Source: an uncultured Planctomycetales bacterium
GTDB taxonomy: Bacteria; Planctomycetota; Planctomycetia; Pirellulales; Thermoguttaceae
NCBI GenBank assembly: GCA_937889015.1
Contig: CALARR010000164.1
Coordinates: 1-14,334, forward strand
Length of the DNA stretch: 14,334 nt
Reading direction: 5' to 3'
Part shown: positions 1-6,526 of the stretch, piece after piece
How the letters are laid out: each line of letters starts with the position of its first letter
Position numbering within the stretch: the stretch's first letter is position 1
Position numbers and translations under genes: made by a program
Notes under the pieces: model-generated
What the model was told of the DNA's origin: nothing
Databases searched by the model: none
What the model saw: only the letters and a program-made list of their open reading frames with translations

Positions 1-51
1 CGCACGGTGGTGTGGGAGGGGAGCGGCCGCGAGGCCGCCCCCTATCCCGAT
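1..51 (+). mobile_element. 3' end of a group II intron (part of domain V, and domain VI)
   Basis: The first 13 bases resemble the 3' strand of a group II intron domain V. Bases 14-48 fold as a domain VI. The inner stem is GCGGCC (23-28) with GGCCGC (33-38), capped by a GCGA tetraloop (29-32). Below it G18-G21 pair with C39-C42, then A17 with T43, and G14-G16 with T45-C47. A44 is left bulged eight bases before the end of the element, which is where the lariat branch-point A of domain VI sits. The last bases CCCGAT match the way many bacterial group II introns end, so the 3' splice site is placed after base 51. The rest of the intron, including any reverse transcriptase, lies outside the window. 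The fold was made by eye and the family is recognised from memory. Confidence 0.65.
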
Positions 52-449
52 TGGACTTGCGACCACTGGATTTCTCGCAAGAAGGCCGAAAAACGGTGTC
101 TGGAAGGCAAGAAATGTCTGTTTTCAGGGGGGCGAATGGCAGGCTCAAACTTGATGCCTGTCCGGGCTGAAATGCTTGCGAGTCGGGCGAGGTACAACTC
201 GGACATTTCGTAGCAACTGTTCTTCGGCAGAGTGGGTCTGCCCGCCTTGGCGATAACTTTCGCTGCCTGGAGGTACGCGGGCTTCCAGAATTTGACGGGA
301 TGCCGGTGCAGGATGTCGATGGCTCTCGATCTTCCGCCCACGCCCTTAACGAACGCTGCCAACTGAGCCAACTCCTCCTGTGTCACCTTCGGTGGAGATT
401 TCTCCTCGAAATGAGATACGCTGCCAATGGCGGCCACTATCCGCCTCAA
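42..449 (-). CDS. Hypothetical third gene of the toxin-antitoxin operon, interrupted by the group II intron
   Basis: I do not recognise this protein of about 135 residues. Its first codon is a TTG that overlaps the stop of the upstream PIN toxin gene (TTGA, 446-449). That kind of translational coupling is the best argument that it is real. The product is soluble and basic, with no signal peptide or membrane segment; residues 24-70 look helical. The reading frame crosses base 51, the predicted intron splice end, and meets its stop at 42-44, inside the intron. The true C-terminus is therefore probably encoded beyond the intron, to the left of the window, and what is seen is a 5' exon of about 132 codons. 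Because the intron is transcribed from the opposite strand, it cannot splice itself out of this gene's mRNA, so the gene is probably broken. GTG codons just inside the frame are alternative starts. Confidence 0.45.
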   Translation of the reverse strand: MRRIVAAIGSVSHFEEKSPPKVTQEELAQLAAFVKGVGGRSRAIDILHRHPVKFWKPAYLQAAKVIAKAGRPTLPKNSCYEMSELYLARLASISARTGIKFEPAIRPPENRHFLPSRHRFSAFLREIQWSQVQSG

Positions 450-1015
450 ATCAATTCCCCAAACCGCCTGAGTTCCGAAACCGTCTGGGCCAATCCTTGT
501 CGTTCCAACGCCCCCAAGTATTCGTCAACGGTCTTCGGCGGATTCTTCAGGCTTTCGCGGTGGCGTTTGGCTGCCACGCACACAAGAGGCGCGGCGAGAT
601 CGAGCAGGTGGAAGATGAAATCGTCAGGGTGTTGAGGTGTGATTCCCCACTTCGCCAACGCCTCTGCCGGAAAATCTGCGAGGTTGTAGGTCACGATCAC
701 ATCGGCACCTGACCGAATCGCCGCTGCCAGAACGTGACGGTCATCGGGATCGGGCAGCGTCAGTACCGGGATCAAATCCTCGTAGCCAGTGACCAAGCAA
801 TCCCGAACGTGGGCGTCCATCAACTCGCGGGTCCGTTGGAGTTGTTCGCGTGACAAGTCCGGGCGGCTTTCCAGCACGCTCCGCATCCATTCCTCATGGA
901 TGGCGGCGGTCCATTTCGCCCGAAAGAGGTCTGTCAGCGCCAAGTGCATCAGCAGATCGCGCAGCGGCGCAGAGTGCAACACGCAGGCATCGAAGATCGC
1001 GGTGAAGTGGCTCAC
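446..1015 (-). CDS. PIN-domain ribonuclease toxin (type II toxin-antitoxin)
   Basis: This 189-aa protein carries a PIN_3-type nuclease domain. Its acidic metal-binding residues are visible: D9 in FDACVL near the N-terminus, E41/E42 in the second helix, the DPDDRHVLAAAI block at 89-100 and the TYNLADFP motif at 109-116. Such toxins cut RNA in the cytoplasm and are held inactive by their partner antitoxin. The C-terminal 70 residues extend past the minimal PIN fold and are mostly helical. The GTG start overlaps the antitoxin stop as GTGA (1012-1015), so the two are translationally coupled, antitoxin first. The 3' end overlaps the next gene in the same fashion. All catalytic positions are intact, so the nuclease looks functional. 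The RNA target cannot be read from the sequence. Confidence 0.85.
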   Translation of the reverse strand: MSHFTAIFDACVLHSAPLRDLLMHLALTDLFRAKWTAAIHEEWMRSVLESRPDLSREQLQRTRELMDAHVRDCLVTGYEDLIPVLTLPDPDDRHVLAAAIRSGADVIVTYNLADFPAEALAKWGITPQHPDDFIFHLLDLAAPLVCVAAKRHRESLKNPPKTVDEYLGALERQGLAQTVSELRRFGELI

Positions 1016-1497
1016 GATTCGTAGCCCATGCCAAGCTCTTGGGCCTGCGCGGACAACTCTTCCAACGCCTTGAGCCGATCCCGGTCCATCAGCCGCTTGT
1101 ACTGCATCAGGTCGTGGAAGAGAACCCGACGATGGGTTCCGACCTTGCGGTGAGGAATCTTGCCTTCCTCAATCAGGCCAACCAGGAAGGGCCGCGACAC
1201 ATTCAGGAGGTCGGCGGCCTGTTGCGTCGTCAATTCGGCGTGGACAGGAATCAGCGTGACGGCGTTGCCTTGGGCCATCTGCGTCAAAATATCCGTCAGC
1301 AGGCGAAATGCCGAAGCCGGGATGGCAACGCTTTCCTCGGTTTCGTCGTCGGCCTGGACGCGCACTTGGAGGCTTCGGCGGCGTTTCCCCAGCAAGCGGG
1401 TCAAGCGGCGGCTGGATTCTTCGGCCAGCCGCGTATCCGCCTCGGTGGGCGTCACGGTTTCGGGGAAGTTCGGAACTGTCGCGGACATGGGCATCAC
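1012..1497 (-). CDS. Excisionase-family HTH antitoxin paired with the PIN toxin
   Basis: This 161-aa protein has a MerR/excisionase-type helix-turn-helix (HTH_17) at about residues 88-135, with the signature LTTQQAADLLNVSRPFLVGLIEEGKIPHRKVGTHRRV. The N-terminal 85 residues are charged, with a basic patch (KRRRSLQVRV) around 38-47. The C-terminal helix, rich in E and L (about 140-157), is a plausible toxin-binding tail. Antitoxins of this kind bind their own promoter and neutralise a PIN_3 toxin, and the gene directly downstream is exactly that. Three ATG codons lie close together (1497, 1494 and 1488). None has a strong Shine-Dalgarno, so the start is uncertain by up to three residues. An excisionase of a prophage is less likely because no integrase is nearby and the PIN gene overlaps it. 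Confidence 0.85.
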   Translation of the reverse strand: MMPMSATVPNFPETVTPTEADTRLAEESSRRLTRLLGKRRRSLQVRVQADDETEESVAIPASAFRLLTDILTQMAQGNAVTLIPVHAELTTQQAADLLNVSRPFLVGLIEEGKIPHRKVGTHRRVLFHDLMQYKRLMDRDRLKALEELSAQAQELGMGYES

Positions 1498-1642
1498 CAG
1501 GGACCATTGCTATTGATCGACCTAGGCAATTCTAGCCTGCAATCGAAACAAAAGCAATATCCGCAGCAAACGAAACGCCCCCCATCGACTGCTTCAGACC
1601 AGGGGGTAGGCAAGCGAAAACCGGGCGATGATGGTGTATTAC

Positions 1643-1676
1643 CACGCGGGTTCGATCCTACCAGCCTCCACTTTTT
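1643..1676 (+). other. tRNA- or tmRNA-3'-end-like relic followed by a T-run
   Basis: The bases read CACGCGGGTTCGATCCTACC, then AGCCTCCAC, then TTTTTT. GGTTCGATCC is a T-arm signature, and a CCTCCAC-type ending is typical of a tmRNA or tRNA acceptor end. The T-stem does not pair properly (GCGGG against CTACC), and I see no matching 5' half or tag-peptide frame upstream. It therefore looks like a detached 3' end rather than a working RNA gene. Such fragments are left where integrating elements have used the 3' end of a tRNA or tmRNA gene as attachment site. Confidence 0.3.
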
Positions 1677-1822
1677 TGCGTTTCGGATAACGATTAAAAC
1701 GTCTATCGGATAAGGGCCATTTTTCGGCACCATCACCTACGACAAGAGGGGTTTTCGTCGCCGCAAGTCCTGTTCATAGAACGGTTTGCAATGAGGCCGG
1801 ACCCGGCACCCGCCGCCTCCAC

Positions 1823-1860
1823 TAACGGCCACTTACGACGAAAGTTGTAAGTGGCCGTTA
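1823..1860. repeat. Long inverted repeat with GAAA tetraloop
   Basis: TAACGGCCACTTAC (1823-1836) is perfectly complementary to 1847-1860. The inner bases GAC/GTT add three further pairs (one G-U wobble) around a GAAA loop read on the plus strand. That gives a 17-bp stem. No T-tract follows on either strand, so a canonical Rho-independent terminator is not clear. It lies about 165 bases beyond the stop of the Fic gene. Confidence 0.6.
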
Positions 1861-2025
1861 TCATTGGGCTTGGGAGGATCGCTCTTTCATAGTCTCTCGT
1901 GCTGGCTTGGCACCTCACTGGGAGGCTGCCGAAGTGCTGCACGATTCAGCACGATTGCCGACAAGAGGACGCTTGCGCGCTGCCTCCATTAGCCTTGGCT
2001 GTGCCTTGTCGCAAGCCAATGCCGA

Positions 2026-3144
2026 TCACTGGGTGACTTGTTCCGGATCCGCAAGCCGGTAGCTGGTGCTGCGCCCGCCGCTGGGGTTTTGCACCAGGAC
2101 ACCTCGCTGGAGCAGTTCCCGGATGTCGCGCAGGGCCGTGTCGGGCGAGCACTTGGCAAGTTTCGCGTATTTCGAGGTGGTGAGGAACCCTTGGAAGTTG
2201 TCCAACAGGCGGTTGATGACCAGCCGCTGCCGCTCATTCACCGGCTTTGGATGGATCCGTTGCCAGAGCCTTGCCTTGTAGAGCACCGCGGCAAGCGTCT
2301 GCTCCGAGGCGTCGATCGCACGGTCCAGGCAATCGAGAAACCAGCCGAGCCAACGCGTGATGTCTACATCGCCGCGCTGCGCCGTCTCCAACTCGTGATA
2401 GTACTGTTTGCGCTCCACCGCGATCTGCGATGACATGCTGTAGAAACGAGATTGCATCCCATCCGCACGAGCCAGCGCCATATCGGCAATGGCACGCGCG
2501 ATGCGGCCGTTGCCGTCCTCGAAGGGATGGACCGTGACGAACCAGAGATGCGCAACGCCGGCCTTGATGACCTCATCGATGGCGGCGGACCCATTAAACC
2601 AATCCAGGAAACCCGCCATTTCCGAGTCCAGTCGACAGGCGTCGGGCGCGCGGAAGTGGACCTTCTCATGCCCGATGGGGCCGGATACGACCTGCATTTC
2701 CCCGGCTTCCGCGGGGCGCCACTTGCCGACCGCGATCTCCCGCATGCCGCTGCGTCCGGTTGGAAACAACGAGGCGTGCCAGGCCCATAAACGTTCCTTG
2801 GTGAGCGGCTCGCTGAACCTCCGCGTCGCGTCGAGCATCATTTCCACGACGCCTTCCACATCGCGGCCGGCACGCGGAAGGCCTGCGACATCGAGCCCCA
2901 GCCGGCGTGCGATCGACGATCGCACTTCGTCGGGGTCAAGCGTCTCGCCCTCGAGGGCAGACGACTTCACGACATCGCTTGTCAGTACGATGAGCCCCGC
3001 TTCCGCGCGCAGGTCGAACCCCAGGCCCTCCATCTTGCCAAGAAGTCTTCCCTGCTTGTGCCTCAAGTGTGCCAAGGGAGCGGAAAGGGCGGCGGCGTCC
3101 CAGGTGAGCTTGGGCCAGCCTTCCGTTTCGTGGATATAGGGCAT
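2026..3144 (-). CDS. Class II Fic-family AMP-transferase with N-terminal inhibitory motif and C-terminal winged helix
   Basis: This is a 372-aa Fic protein. The catalytic motif HPFEDGNGR spans residues 206-214, with H206 as the base and the acidic D210 for Mg-ATP. Fic enzymes usually transfer AMP to a hydroxyl on a target protein. The DUF4172-type N-terminal domain (about 2-75) contains SSALEG at 61-66, which fits the inhibitory (S/T)xxxE(G/N) helix, so the enzyme is class II and self-inhibited through E65. The C-terminal segment (about 305-372) is a winged-helix DNA-binding domain. I start it at the ATG at 3144, because the family begins just before a W-P-x-L/F-T-W block, here GWPKLTW. An AGAGGA ribosome site lies 10 bases upstream, in the loop of a palindrome. 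An in-frame extension to 3204 would run through the operator array and is rejected. The target is unknown. Confidence 0.88.
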   Translation of the reverse strand: MPYIHETEGWPKLTWDAAALSAPLAHLRHKQGRLLGKMEGLGFDLRAEAGLIVLTSDVVKSSALEGETLDPDEVRSSIARRLGLDVAGLPRAGRDVEGVVEMMLDATRRFSEPLTKERLWAWHASLFPTGRSGMREIAVGKWRPAEAGEMQVVSGPIGHEKVHFRAPDACRLDSEMAGFLDWFNGSAAIDEVIKAGVAHLWFVTVHPFEDGNGRIARAIADMALARADGMQSRFYSMSSQIAVERKQYYHELETAQRGDVDITRWLGWFLDCLDRAIDASEQTLAAVLYKARLWQRIHPKPVNERQRLVINRLLDNFQGFLTTSKYAKLAKCSPDTALRDIRELLQRGVLVQNPSGGRSTSYRLADPEQVTQ

Positions 3145-3245
3145 AATCACCGCATCCTCTGCGGTGATTATAGGCCGTATTCGCCGCATAGCAAGCTCTT
3201 TCACCGCATGATTTGCAGCGAATAGGTGGCCAGTTCACCGCATAA
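3143..3245 (-). promoter_or_regulatory. Operator array upstream of the Fic gene (TTCACCGCAT half-sites)
   Basis: A perfect 12-bp inverted repeat, ATAATCACCGCA / TGCGGTGATTAT, lies at 3143-3154 and 3160-3171 with a 5-bp gap. A weaker copy, TTCACCGCA / TGCAGCGAA, lies at 3200-3208 and 3214-3222 with the same 5-bp gap. Single half-sites follow at 3180-3191 (TTCGCCGCATAG) and 3234-3245 (TTCACCGCATAA). Palindrome plus half-site forms a unit repeated with a 54-bp period. The array overlaps the Fic start codon and puts the ribosome-binding site into the loop of the first palindrome. The likely binder is the winged helix at the Fic C-terminus (autoregulation); that link is inference. Confidence 0.6.
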
Positions 3246-3450
3246 GGGGGGGCTTTCGTCCGGTTGCCGTCGGCCTTGCCGGAGCTTGGACTATTCCAAG
3301 CGGCCTTCCGCGGACGCTGGCGGGGCTCCCCCGAACTCTGGCGAGTCGGACTCCATCGCTATGGCCCTGCCCGGGATCTCTTAAGACAAGAGCCACCGGC
3401 GCGTGCGCCGGTGGCTCTTGTTGATTCTCCGCGTGGGACGCAGGCCGGAC
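3145..3450. other. Intergenic region between the Fic start and the downstream gene of the oxidoreductase pair
   Basis: It contains the operator array (to 3245) and the terminator hairpin (3386-3421). In the remaining 140 bases between them I see no gene or clear motif. Confidence 0.6.
3386..3421 (-). terminator. Strong hairpin terminator downstream of the Gfo/Idh/MocA pair
   Basis: Bases 3386-3402 (ACAAGAGCCACCGGCGC) are perfectly complementary to 3405-3421, giving a 17-bp GC-rich stem with a minimal loop. It starts 30 bases past the TAG of the minus-strand oxidoreductase gene. The T-tract is short on the minus strand (TCTT), so efficiency is unproven. The flank on the plus side (TTGTTGATT) is slightly T-rich too, and it may work in both directions. 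Confidence 0.7.
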
Positions 3451-4824
3451 CTACACCTTGATCTCAAAACCCTTGCGGCTTTCGCGCGCCAGGAAGGCGT
3501 TCGCTTCCGGATCGCCCACGATCTCGCGCTTGGCGGGGTCCCAGTTCACGGCCCGACCCAAACGCATGGCGATGTTCGAAAGGTGGCAGATCTCCAGCAT
3601 GCGGTTGTGCGACCAGACATCCGAGATCGGCTGCTTGCGCGACTGCATCGATTCGATGAAGTTCACGCTGTGGTTCTTGGGGATCGGCCCGCCGTACACC
3701 TTTTCGATGGCCCCTTCGGGCAGCGGGTTCTCCTTGAGTTCCTCGACCGGCGCACCGGTGATCTTGGAGCGGTTGACGAAGAACCGGCCCTTGGTCCCCT
3801 CGAAGAGAATGCCGTTGTCGCCCGAGCTCTGGATGATCAGCTCCACCCCGCCCGGCATGTCGGCCCGGAGCACGAAGTCCGTCGCGACGTTGTAGCGGTC
3901 GTGCACGACCGGGTAGCCGTTCTTGTACTCGCAGCCCAGGGTGTATTCGATGGGCGTCACCTTGCTCGGGCCGGTGGCCGTGGCGCCGAGGGCCCAACAG
4001 GCGATGTCCACGTGATGCGCGCCCCAGTCGGTGAGCTTGCCGCCCGCGTATTCGTGCCAGTCGCGGAACGAGTAGTGGCAGTTGCTGTACAGCGGGACGC
4101 CGCCGCCATAGCCTTTGCGCTCCTCGGGCAGGGCGCGATAGTCGACCTTGGGCGCCGGGCCAAGCCAGAAATCCCAATCCAGTCCTTCGGGAACCGGGGC
4201 CACGGGAATCTCCGGCGAAGGCTTCATGCTGCCGATGCCGCAGGTGACCTTCTGGACGGTGCCGATGCGTCCATCCCTGATGATGGCGATCGCCTGCAGG
4301 AAGCGCTGGCTGCTCTCGGACCGCTGCATGGTGCCGACCTGAAAGACCCGGCCCGTCTTCTTCACGGCCTTCTCGATCAACTTCCCTTCGTCGATCGTCA
4401 GCGTGAGCGGCTTTTCGCAGTAGACGTCCTTGCCGGCGTCCATCGCCTCCAGCGCGATCTTCGTGTGCCAGTGATCGGGCGTGCCGATCATCACCGCGTC
4501 GATGTCTTTGCGGTCGAGGATCTTGCGATAGTCCTTATAGGCCTCCGGCTTCTTGCCTTCCTGCTTCTTCTCCGTCTTCTCGACATTGTCGGCCAGGATC
4601 TTGGCGTCCACGTCGGCCAGGGCCACGAAGTCGGCGAAGGGAATCGTCTTCGACGTGATGGCCCAGCCTTGATTGCGCAGGCCGATCGTCGCGAACACCG
4701 GACGCGCGTTGGCCGACTGGTAGCCGAAGGTGCGGTTGGTCGCGGGAACGATGATGCTGGCGGCGCCGGCGGCCGCAACGCCTTGCAAAAATCGACGACG
4801 GGTGGTTGGGCAACGGTCTGACAT
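3451..4824 (-). CDS. Tat-exported Gfo/Idh/MocA-family oxidoreductase
   Basis: This 457-aa protein begins with a twin-arginine signal (TTRRRFLQG at 7-15, then an alanine-rich hydrophobic stretch to about 25), so it is folded in the cytoplasm and exported. The N-terminal Rossmann fold follows, with FATIGLRNQG near 44-53 and the family's EKP motif at 137-139. The C-terminal alpha/beta substrate domain contains the WGAHHVDIACWALG helix. Members oxidise or reduce sugars and inositols with NAD(P). Exported planctomycete members are numerous, and their substrates are mostly unknown. The ATG at 4824 has AGAGGA 10 bases upstream. It is the downstream gene of a pair: 200 bases separate it from the preceding oxidoreductase on the same strand, and a terminator hairpin follows its stop. 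The frame stays open far upstream, but the Tat signal fixes the start. Confidence 0.9.
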   Translation of the reverse strand: MSDRCPTTRRRFLQGVAAAGAASIIVPATNRTFGYQSANARPVFATIGLRNQGWAITSKTIPFADFVALADVDAKILADNVEKTEKKQEGKKPEAYKDYRKILDRKDIDAVMIGTPDHWHTKIALEAMDAGKDVYCEKPLTLTIDEGKLIEKAVKKTGRVFQVGTMQRSESSQRFLQAIAIIRDGRIGTVQKVTCGIGSMKPSPEIPVAPVPEGLDWDFWLGPAPKVDYRALPEERKGYGGGVPLYSNCHYSFRDWHEYAGGKLTDWGAHHVDIACWALGATATGPSKVTPIEYTLGCEYKNGYPVVHDRYNVATDFVLRADMPGGVELIIQSSGDNGILFEGTKGRFFVNRSKITGAPVEELKENPLPEGAIEKVYGGPIPKNHSVNFIESMQSRKQPISDVWSHNRMLEICHLSNIAMRLGRAVNWDPAKREIVGDPEANAFLARESRKGFEIKV

Positions 4825-5024
4825 GGCGGGGAATCCTCTTCGGGCGAGTGGAAACAAGGTGTTCTGCAAACAGGCGGGATCGGGGGAGGCGAGAGCCACC
4901 CCCCTATCGTTGGGCATGCGGCGTAATCCCCGACTTCGCAGCTTGGTCGAGGCCACAGCCATTAAGACCCTTACTATATCACAATCTTTGGCGGCAAACA
5001 GCTTTTCACCACGCGGTCGTGGCG

Positions 5025-5996
5025 TTACTTGCGGACTTCGGCCAGCGGGACTTCGGCCCCGCCCCGCTCGGCGCTCAATTGCGCGGCGGTCATGAACTCG
5101 AAGACTTCCAGCGTCTCGGCCGGATCGACAGGCGGTTTGCCCGTCTGGAAGAACTCGGCGATGACTCCGATCAGGCCCGCGTAGCTCTTGGCGCTGCTCG
5201 CCGCGGCGGTGCCTTCGGTGCCCCAGACCTGGACCGGCGGCGTGGGATCGCCCTTGCGCAGCTCGCGGTACACGCCGATGCGCCCGTCGTTCCACTTGCC
5301 CGTCGTCACGTCCACGCCGTCTTCGGTCTTCCGCGAGACGCTCACGCACCCGCGGCCCATCACCGCGTACAGGGCCTCGACGCCGTGGATGGCGTAGAAG
5401 TACAGGTCGGGATGATGGTCCAGTCTGTTCAGCGGCGAGCTGCCCTGGACCTTGGTCACCTTGCCCACCCCCGGATTGTCCCGCAAGCGCGGAATGTCCG
5501 GGTGATAGCGCGCCGAGGAGGCGCTGAAGAACGGCGTGCCCGTCTCCTGCGCCAGGCGCACGATGGCCCGCGCGTCGGCCAGGCTGTTGGACAGGGGCTT
5601 ATCGATGAACACGCGCTTGCCGGCCTTCAGCACGGGCGTGGCCTGGGCCAGGTGCGGCCGGCCGTCGACACTCTCCAAGAGCACCACGTCCACCTTCTGC
5701 AGCAGCTCTTCAATGCTGCCGACGATCTCCACGCCATACTTCTCCTGGATGGTGGTGGCGAACTTATCGAGCCGATCGGCGCTGATCGGCATGTCAGGAC
5801 TCCCTCCCTTGAACGCCGCCACGACCTTGATTCGCCACTCGGGATGCGCCAGCAGCTGGCCGGTGAAGGCGGGCACGTGCGACGTGTCGGTGCCGATGAT
5901 CCCGGCGCGAAGGTCTTGCTTGGCCCAATCCGGCGCGGGCTCGGCGGCCATGGCGCGAGTGGCGACCAGAACCAGAACGCAACTCCAGAATCTCAC
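5025..5996 (-). CDS. Secreted Gfo/Idh/MocA-like oxidoreductase
   Basis: This 323-aa protein starts at GTG 5996 with AAGGAG 9 bases upstream. It has a short Sec signal peptide (hydrophobic 5-15, likely cleaved after AMA at about residue 17). The Rossmann-like part starts with RAGIIGTDTSH at 30-40, and the family motif appears as DKP at 132-134 in place of the usual EKP. The C-terminal domain is shorter than in typical members, about 190 residues after the motif. The DTSH loop replaces the usual GxGxxG turn, so cofactor binding may differ. It lies upstream of the Tat-exported paralogue on the same strand, divergent from the glycosidase-like gene. This suggests a shared role in processing one sugar or polyol outside the cytoplasm. 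The substrate is not predictable. Confidence 0.85.
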   Translation of the reverse strand: MRFWSCVLVLVATRAMAAEPAPDWAKQDLRAGIIGTDTSHVPAFTGQLLAHPEWRIKVVAAFKGGSPDMPISADRLDKFATTIQEKYGVEIVGSIEELLQKVDVVLLESVDGRPHLAQATPVLKAGKRVFIDKPLSNSLADARAIVRLAQETGTPFFSASSARYHPDIPRLRDNPGVGKVTKVQGSSPLNRLDHHPDLYFYAIHGVEALYAVMGRGCVSVSRKTEDGVDVTTGKWNDGRIGVYRELRKGDPTPPVQVWGTEGTAAASSAKSYAGLIGVIAEFFQTGKPPVDPAETLEVFEFMTAAQLSAERGGAEVPLAEVRK

Positions 5997-6091
5997 GGTG
6001 TCTCTCCTTGTACAGGGTCGTGATGACGGGAAGACCGCGGATCGATCTGGCCGTCGTGATGCGTTCGCCGGTCCCTATTGAGGTCCGCATT

Positions 6092-6139
6092 GCCAATGAC
6101 CGTTCCGCGGCCGCGGGAGCCCGAATTGCGATCATTGGC
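6092..6139. repeat. Inverted repeat with central palindrome in the divergent promoter region
   Basis: GCCAATGA (6092-6099) and TCATTGGC (6132-6139) are perfect inverted arms. A 12-bp perfect palindrome CCGCGGCCGCGG lies between them (6105-6116), though not exactly centred. It could be an operator for one of the divergent transcripts, but the arms are short. Confidence 0.3.
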
Positions 6140-6419
6140 TGCACCGGCATCCCTAAGAGCATCGCGGCACGCGCCTGCCATTGTCAAGAACAAACCGTAA
6201 GGAAGCTCCGAACGCCGGCCGTGCGCGCTGGCTGCCGCGCATGCCCCGCACCGAGATCCGTCGTCTATGGAGTCCTGTATTACTTAGGCAACGAGGGCGA
6301 CCGACGAAAGCCCGGTTTCCCGGGACGGAACGCTGCGAAGTGTTGCACCATCAACAACGGAATCCATCACTCCAGGCACATGCGATGATGTGCGTCCGGG
6401 CACCATCTCGCTCGGCTGC

Positions 6420-6448
6420 TTGACGGCATAGGAGCACGAAGCTATTGA
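6420..6448 (+). promoter_or_regulatory. Candidate sigma-70 promoter of the glycosidase-like gene
   Basis: TTGACG (6420-6425), a 17-bp spacer and TATTGA (6443-6448) match -35 and -10 boxes at 5/6 and 4/6 positions. Transcription would start near 6455 and leave a leader of about 70 bases before the ATG. Confidence 0.35.
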
Positions 6449-6526
6449 TGGGGGGATTGCGGAGACGTACAACACAGTGCCGGGCGGATCGAGTTGGTGA
6501 TCTTCAGCAACCGAAAGGGTGAACCG

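Larger units (their letters stand above)
1498..2025. other. Intergenic region between the antitoxin start and the Fic gene stop
   Basis: I find no convincing gene here in either direction. The spacer holds the antitoxin promoter region (not identified), a tRNA/tmRNA 3'-end-like relic with a T-run at 1643-1676, and a long hairpin at 1823-1860. The stretch just left of the relic is richer in A and T than its surroundings. Confidence 0.6.
5997..6526. other. Divergent intergenic region between the oxidoreductase pair and the glycosidase-like gene
   Basis: I see no gene in these 530 bases; the open frames here have poor starts and unnatural composition. It must hold promoters for both directions. 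I can point to an inverted repeat at 6092-6139 and a sigma-70-like promoter at 6420-6448. Confidence 0.55.

Noticed and set aside
1494..1736. 80-codon minus-strand frame with LVGSNPRGNT
   Set aside because: Antisense of the tRNA-like 3' end at 1643-1676; a translation artefact, not a gene.
3145..3204. 20-residue N-terminal extension of the Fic protein
   Set aside because: It would be encoded entirely within the operator array, and the family begins near the ATG at 3144.
3403..4821. 472-codon plus-strand open frame
   Set aside because: Antisense to the Tat-exported oxidoreductase, which has clear family motifs; composition (LDRR, HHRV, DLAV strings) is typical of a GC-rich shadow.
4825..5349. 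N-terminal extension of the Tat-exported oxidoreductase frame
   Set aside because: The frame stays open by chance over the neighbouring gene; the twin-arginine signal and AGAGGA site place the start at 4824.
4806..6023. 405-codon plus-strand open frame
   Set aside because: Antisense to the Sec-exported oxidoreductase and its upstream region; no recognisable domain.
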